Origin: Apostichopus japonicus | Lineage: Eukaryota > Echinodermata > Holothuroidea > Aspidochirotida > Stichopodidae | Reading direction: 5' to 3' | NCBI RefSeq assembly: GCF_037975245.1 | Contig: NC_092567.1 | Coordinates: 22,139,876-22,192,375 of the forward strand | Length of the DNA stretch: 52,500 nt | Shown: positions 47,436 through 52,500 of the stretch, one piece after another | Layout of the letters: every line of letters begins with the position of its first letter | Numbering within the stretch: the first letter of the stretch is position 1 | Position numbers and translations under genes: made by a program | Notes under the pieces: generated by a model | What the model was told of the DNA's origin: nothing | Seen by the model: only the letters and a program-made list of their open reading frames with translations | Database searches by the model: none

Positions 47436-49935
47436 TATGTCCATAGGTTCGAAACCACACTCCAGGGATGTACAGGCTATGGGGATATTTCAATAGAAAA
47501 AAATAACCCAACAAACATTGAGCAATATTAAAATAGCTCAGATACTATAGGAAAGAAACCAATCGCAGTTTCTTGGTAATACGTGGTTATTTTTTTTTCT
47601 TTTCATGCAGGTTATTCATAACATCTGTTAGTCTCGTTCTGCAATTTAACATCTCTGATAACACATTTATACGAACAGAAGATAAAGTTGTTTAGTTTGT
47701 TGCATAATTAATACACACAATAAACTCACAGCTGAAGTACATTTTGAGGAATACATATGAAGACACCACCCCCCCCCCCCCCGCTTTTCCGGTACCCTCC
47801 ATACGTACCCTATGGTTTAGGGCATGACGCAGATTTAAGTAATCGCTGCTATTCTGTATAGGCTCCTAAATCAAATTTGTAAGAACTTGTCGGAATAATA
47901 ATGCCACTGACATGTACAGAAAGACAAAACATGATATATGTGATCAGCGAGTAGTGTGCATATAAACCCGATCATTTTTATTGTTCCAACGTAGGGAGAG
48001 GGGGTGTAACTTTACATATTTTTCAACATAATATATCATTTTGTGATAAAGAGGTTATTGTCGTGGAACTGGTTAGACTACATACTGCGAACTGATTTAT
48101 CTACACATACTGCTGGATTTTTACATGATGCGTAACGTTCGCACACTGCGCAGTGCACCGTACTAAGTTATGCATCATTGCAGAATAACGTGGGATGAGA
48201 TTTTTCCATTGCTTTTTATTAATTCATCACAGCCGCATGCGGTTTATAAACGCATCCATGCTGTTTTTCAGCTAGTACACATCATCTGTTTCTCTGAAAT
48301 GTCTGCCATCTGTTAGCAATGTTATATTGATAGCGATTTAGAGATTTCATATTTGTAATATTTGCATATTAAAGGAGCGTTTGTAGAATACAACGAATTA
48401 ATTTATTATAAACGAAAAACTTTCCTGTAAGCTTTACCAGAAGAAAATTTTTGTAGTAAACGGAAATTTTGATTTGCGACATCTGAATAGTTTTCTGACC
48501 GGAAAACAGAATGGGAAAAAGGGTACTTTCCTACCAAAAGGGCACTTTTAAAGTACTTTTGAGATTTTCACAAAACTGGGCCGCGCTGCATTACAGAAGT
48601 TTCCACTTTTAGATAACATAATTAATAAGCCACTGATTCAGAAAAGGCCCCATGCAGGAACAATAAGAAGAAAAATGAGAGCAAGCTTAGGCAATTAACG
48701 AATTTCATAGACTTCCCAAGAAAATATTTCATTAAATTTGTGGGACATGGCATTTTCTTCTTTTAGATAAAATATTTAAATAAGTCACTGATTCAGAGCA
48801 GGCAAATATAGTTGAAAGCAACTGACATCATATTAGGCTGTGGTCTTTAATTTACGGTCTGTTTTAATTTTTATTTATTTATTTGTTTTTCCACAAAAGT
48901 ACAAAGTGGAGGGAAGTCTTCCATAACAGTGTGGAAGACACCCTGAAGAAAGAAAAGAAAAGAAAAAATATATAAACACATATACATATTATTTCCTGGC
49001 TTAGGCAGAATTATAGCCGATGGAAGAGGATTCAGTGTGGGTGGGGGTTGTGGGGGGGGGGGGGGGGGGGGGGGACAAGAAGGGATATTAACTTCGAAAG
49101 GTATAGCAGGACATCAGTGCCCTCAGTGCATTCTGCATTCTGTAATGTCCAATATCGGAAAAGTGCACTTTTTAGTTACTAACTTTCATGACATTTTTTT
49201 TTAAATTTATTATAATTCACGTAATCTCTCATCATATGGTCACTTTATTAAAATTGAAATAAAAACGGCAGTTTTTCCTCACAAATGGGTATACAGTTCA
49301 GTAACATCAAGGGACATTTTTAATTATTGAGTTTTTCACAAAACCTAAGAGGAACATGTCCCGCCTCCTCTAGGCAGAGTAACAATATTATAATCCATCT
49401 CCCTCCCCCATCCCAACTACCAACTTTATTATATCGGGTTATAACCTGTTGACGACATGTAGAACATCTCCATCTCCCGGTAAATAACATGTAACAGATT
49501 GTCAGGGGTGGGGGGGGGGGGCTGTAACAGATTGTCGGGGTGGAGGGGTGGGGGTTGTAACATATTTTGGGTGTGGAGGGGGGGTTCATGGATTGCAATA
49601 CCCGGCAAATTTCTAACAATTTATCAGTATACGCGTACACGCGTCGATATATCATTTGGACACATTCACTCAAAAATGATTTTTCTGTTGTTGAAATTGT
49701 GTAAGCTAAGGAAACTCCGACTTGCTAATTTGTGATGATGAGATGGTATTATATATTCTGCTGTATTTCGATGACTATACATCCAGGGTAGCGTTGAATT
49801 GTCTATTCATGAATACTTAATAAGTCTCGAACCACGAAGCCCTTCGAAATCTGCAGTGATCAAATCGTATTTATATATTATTATATATAACATTTAAACC
49901 AACCATGGCATACCTGGATATTATGGTTCGATGGA
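47436..49935. other. Non-coding stretch with partial duplication and long G/C runs
   Basis: No gene. The segment around TTTTAGATAACATAATTAA, then TAAGCCACTGATTCAGA (48610-48645), recurs with changes at 48765-48800. A (G)n run of over 20 is near 49052, and G-rich units at 49500-49580. Confidence 0.45.
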
Positions 49936-49937
49936 TA

Positions 49938-50000
<63 letters not shown>

Positions 50001-50032
50001 ATATATATATAAACATATATATAGAGTAGGTT
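49936..50032. repeat. (AT)n microsatellite left of the palindrome
   Basis: TA dinucleotide ending in AAACATATATATA segments, 50 bp before the palindrome. A matching (AT)n (50257-50293) follows it. Confidence 0.95.
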
Positions 50033-50119
50033 GGCGTCTATCTTGGCGCAGAGTGCTCTATGTCCATTGGACAGAGCGGAATATATGTTGATACTAGATG
50101 AGACTAGTGGAACACTAGT

Positions 50120-50165
50120 AGTTGTAACTCGGAGTTTCACGCTTTGTAGCGATCTTCAGACAACT
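50120..50165 (-). ncRNA. Hammerhead ribozyme-like motif, left palindrome arm
   Basis: The exact mirror of the motif at 50175-50220, encoded on the opposite strand, so either transcript of this locus carries one potential ribozyme. In a transcript crossing both arms the long hairpin would compete with the ribozyme fold. Confidence 0.48.
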
Positions 50166-50174
50166 GGTCAGACC

Positions 50175-50220
50175 AGTTGTCTGAAGATCGCTACAAAGCG
50201 TGAAACTCCGAGTTACAACT
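50175..50220 (+). ncRNA. Hammerhead ribozyme-like motif, right palindrome arm
   Basis: Stem I AGTTGT (50175-50180) with ACAACT (50215-50220), six Watson-Crick pairs. Core CTGAAGA (50181-50187). Stem II CGCT/AGCG with loop ACAA (50189-50200), flanked by a T-T mismatch. GAAAC (50202-50206), loop TCCGA, then GTT (50212-50214), giving stem III AC/GT and cleavage after 50214. All three helices and the core line up in the correct order. Non-canonical: A at position 7 and the mismatch at the base of stem II. Confidence 0.5.
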
Positions 50221-50293
50221 ACTAGTGTTCCACTAGTCTCATCTAGTATCAACATAAACATATATATATATATATATATGATACATATATATA

Positions 50294-51593
50294 ATTTGTT
50301 GGACTTTTGAACAAGGTGATCGAAATTTGTATGCCACACATGAGGTGTTTTAGTATTCATTTAAGTTGTTCTGGTTTCAGATCATTTGAAACAGACTATT
50401 AAATGATCGTATTTATTGTATTGTTTATGCAACATTATAGCGAATGGTTTTGATTGCAAGGGCTGGAGGGGGAGGAGAGATTTCCTACTGTCCCCCTCCC
50501 CATTTTTAAGAATTGGTGGGGTTACTGACCAGTCCGCCGCATAGGAGTGATGCCCCTGATTACATAGATGTTCTATAGGGCGAGACAAAACAAGATGTTG
50601 GTAAGTCAAAATCTTGCAGGTAACTTGGAAACATTTATAACACACATTATAACACACGTTTTATAACACACATCCAGAGCGGTGGGGGGGGGGTGGGGGT
50701 ATTCACCTAAGCAATTTGAAATGCTCCTAATCTTACGTGTCAGTAGGACATTTGTCCACCACCGGTGGATCTCTTACTACAAGTTTAATACGTTACATTT
50801 CAAAGATAACCAGCTTGTTCTTTATATAACGTGGGCTTAAATATGCACATGACGAACACAATACAATACCCCATATGTGTATCCCTGTATATGCGTGGCT
50901 CAAACCAATGGACATTTTTCGTGTGTCTAAAACCAATAATCACAGTTAATGCAATATCGTACTATGCTTCAACGATCACGTGACCTCGTTTTACACTTCA
51001 CCTGCTGCGTAAAATTTGTACTCTCTAAACCACTTTACCAGATGTTAAGTCTTAAAAGCTTTAATTATGATTCTGTCTATAAATTTGCAAGAAATTCCTT
51101 CTCATTACCAGCGATTAAAGTTTCTGGAGTTACTACGTTGTATATAGGGTTAAATAAAACTATATGCGTATGGTACGTGTTAAAAGAATAGATGAAACGA
51201 CGTGTTGGAATGTGTTTTTTTTTACTGCATATGTAATAGAAGTTATATCGAACCGCTATATAAATAATGTGACTTAGTTAAAGAAAACATATGTACCGAA
51301 TACGGATTTATCGTCTTCGACAGGACCTTTTACCCCGGAGAGAGAGGGGCGTTAGGGGGTGGGATGATATTCATCGAATCAGCTTTTCGTCGCCGTGTAA
51401 ACCAATCAGTCCGTGTGTCTGACTTTGAATCCAGTCGCTGTTTGTTTGTTTGTCCGTATGTCTACATGTCTGCATGTCTCTTTATGCGTTTCTGTTGAGG
51501 TGTCAATATATCCTGGGATGTTTAAAAAATGCATTCACATATTTACATATTTATACACACTCTCTCTCTCTATCGCTCTCTATCTCTTAACAG
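50294..51593. other. Intergenic stretch upstream of the plus-strand gene
   Basis: No convincing gene. It should contain the promoter or an upstream leader exon of the gene at 51594, because that exon starts at an acceptor. Confidence 0.4.
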
Positions 51594-51601
51594 GTTACAA
51601 A

Positions 51602-51721
51602 ATGGAGCCGACAAAACCGCTGAAGAAAAATGCGATTAGAAATTGCATCCCTCCTCTTGTAACAAAGAATTCCTCCGATCTATTACCTCTAAACATACGA
51701 GCTGGATTGACGAAAGATTCG
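51602..51721 (+). CDS. Plus-strand gene, coding exon 1
   Basis: 40 codons, MEPTKPLKKN to RAGLTKDS. Good acceptor and strong donor GTGAGT. The longer ORF that starts at 51413 crosses this acceptor and is not preferred. Confidence 0.55.
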
Positions 51722-52497
51722 GTGAGTGACTGCATGATTGGTTTTGTTTTGAACCGTTACGAGAATTTCTTTCATTTATCCAAGATGGCGATATCAATGG
51801 TGGATTAATATTTATGATCAATCCTTGTTTTGCATAAAAATTAAGAAGGGAGACAGTATACAGATCCAGCTGACCTGTTCTCTGCGAGAAACCAATATTT
51901 GGAGGGGGGGGGGGGGGGTCATAAATTTATAAAATTTTTGCGAAAGGAAAGTTTCCGGAGAAGACTGCGCAGATGCGTAGAAATCTCTAATTAGTGAGTA
52001 ATTCCTGATTACAATACATTCGATTTTAAACAAAATTCTGAATTACTTGAAGTAAAACAGTTTACACTATAAGAGCTCCATTGCAATGGTATAATTCAGA
52101 TTAATTACTCCATATGTTTTATTTTGTCACCTATAGGCTTATCGTTTTCAGTTCTATTTTTTTCTATTTCCTTAGCAACCGTTAGCCATATTACATCAGC
52201 GACAGGTCAACAGGTTAGAAATCCCTATCAAAGTCCGCCGGAAGTCGGCGCACGAGATGCGCAGTGATGCTCGTGAGAATGGAAATGACCAAGAACACAG
52301 CAAAAAACGAAACTTAAAAATGAAGTTACCAACATCAGGGATATTTATTCCTTGTCAGGTCGGTTCCAAACATTTCTAGTTAGACTCAACATCTCTATGC
52401 AGTAGATACTCCATGCACTTGAAGAGACCGTCAATCTCAACATCTCCATACTTTACAGGCTGCTAAGAAAAAAATGCTATTAAGCAAAGACACTTGA
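51602..52497 (+). CDS. Unrecognised three-exon gene, 113-aa basic protein
   Basis: Exon 51594-51721 follows a CT-rich acceptor (TCTTAACAG), has ATG at 51602 and ends TTCG at donor GTGAGT. Exon 52176-52358 follows a T-rich acceptor (TTTCCTTAG), stays open for 61 codons and ends CAG at GTCGGT, a weaker donor. A third exon after TACTTTACAG (52459) gives 12 codons and TGA at 52495-52497. All junctions are phase 0. The protein is hydrophilic and Lys/Arg-rich (MEPTKPLKKNAIRN; IPIKVRRKSAHEMRSD; HSKKRNLKMKL; AAKKKMLLSKDT), with no signal peptide or known domain. It could be a nuclear or nucleic-acid-binding small protein, but that is speculation. Alternative splicing into sequence beyond the right edge is possible. 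Confidence 0.5.
52176..52358 (+). CDS. Plus-strand gene, coding exon 2
   Basis: 61 codons, QPLAILHQRQVNRLEI to PTSGIFIPCQ, with basic clusters KVRRK and KKRNLKMK. If the weak donor is not used, the frame stops seven codons later. Confidence 0.5.
52459..52497 (+). CDS. Plus-strand gene, coding exon 3 (terminal)
   Basis: 12 codons (AAKKKMLLSKDT) and TGA, phase-compatible with the preceding exon. The acceptor is ACTTTACAG. Least certain of the three because it is so short. Confidence 0.4.
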   Translation, partial: AAKKKMLLSKDT

Positions 52498-52500
52498 GAC

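Larger units (their letters stand above)
50084..50256. repeat. Perfect 173-bp palindrome (86-bp arms, 1-bp spacer)
   Basis: Bases 50084-50169 are the exact reverse complement of 50171-50256, with a single A at 50170 between them. The centre is CAACTGGTC A GACCAGTTG. Each arm carries the hammerhead-like fold described separately. (AT)n lies on both sides. Perfect identity means either a very recent origin, hairpin-templated repair, or an assembly artefact. Confidence 0.95.

Overview
This is animal (metazoan) nuclear DNA. It has spliced genes with GT-AG introns, tRNA-derived SINEs, hAT-type MITEs, long (AT)n tracts and no bacterial features. The repeat types, a GH3-domain gene and the general style suggest a marine invertebrate deuterostome, probably an echinoderm. 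The taxon is my inference and was not tested.

Four protein-coding loci can be supported from splice sites, reading phase and protein motifs. (1) Minus strand, 1-587: the N-terminal coding exon of a ubiquitin-interacting-motif (UIM) protein that continues beyond the left edge. (2) Minus strand, 17126-23022: a complete seven-exon GH3-domain gene (GHDC-like, 666 aa), every intron phase-consistent. (3) Minus strand, 28853-34011: a complete RPS16 (uS9) gene, with a 5'TOP leader exon, five coding exons (154 aa) and an AATAAA signal. (4) Plus strand, 51594-52497: three phase-0 exons of an unrecognised basic protein of 113 aa. No functional link among the four is visible.

The rest is intergenic or intronic DNA rich in mobile elements. 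From 0.6 to 17 kb there are tRNA-derived SINE heads, a U2-snRNA-derived repeat, the 3' end of a LINE and a nested transposon: a MITE carrying telomere-like repeats, interrupted by a hAT-like element with a perfect 8-bp target duplication, itself holding a smaller hAT-like element. Related hAT-like MITEs recur at 7.1, 24.2 and 24.8 kb. RPS16 introns hold a MITE, a SCAN-like gag remnant and a tRNA-derived SINE.

From 34.4 to 51.5 kb no gene is seen. This desert holds long (AT)n arrays, a mosaic (TCCA/TCCG)n array, foldback elements and a set of Penelope-like-element traces. These are a GIY-YIG-type C-terminal fragment with a degenerate hammerhead-like motif at 40.1 kb, a hammerhead-like motif at 43.7 kb, and a perfect 173-bp palindrome at 50.1 kb carrying a hammerhead-like fold on each strand. 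The hammerhead set is the most unusual signal in the window.
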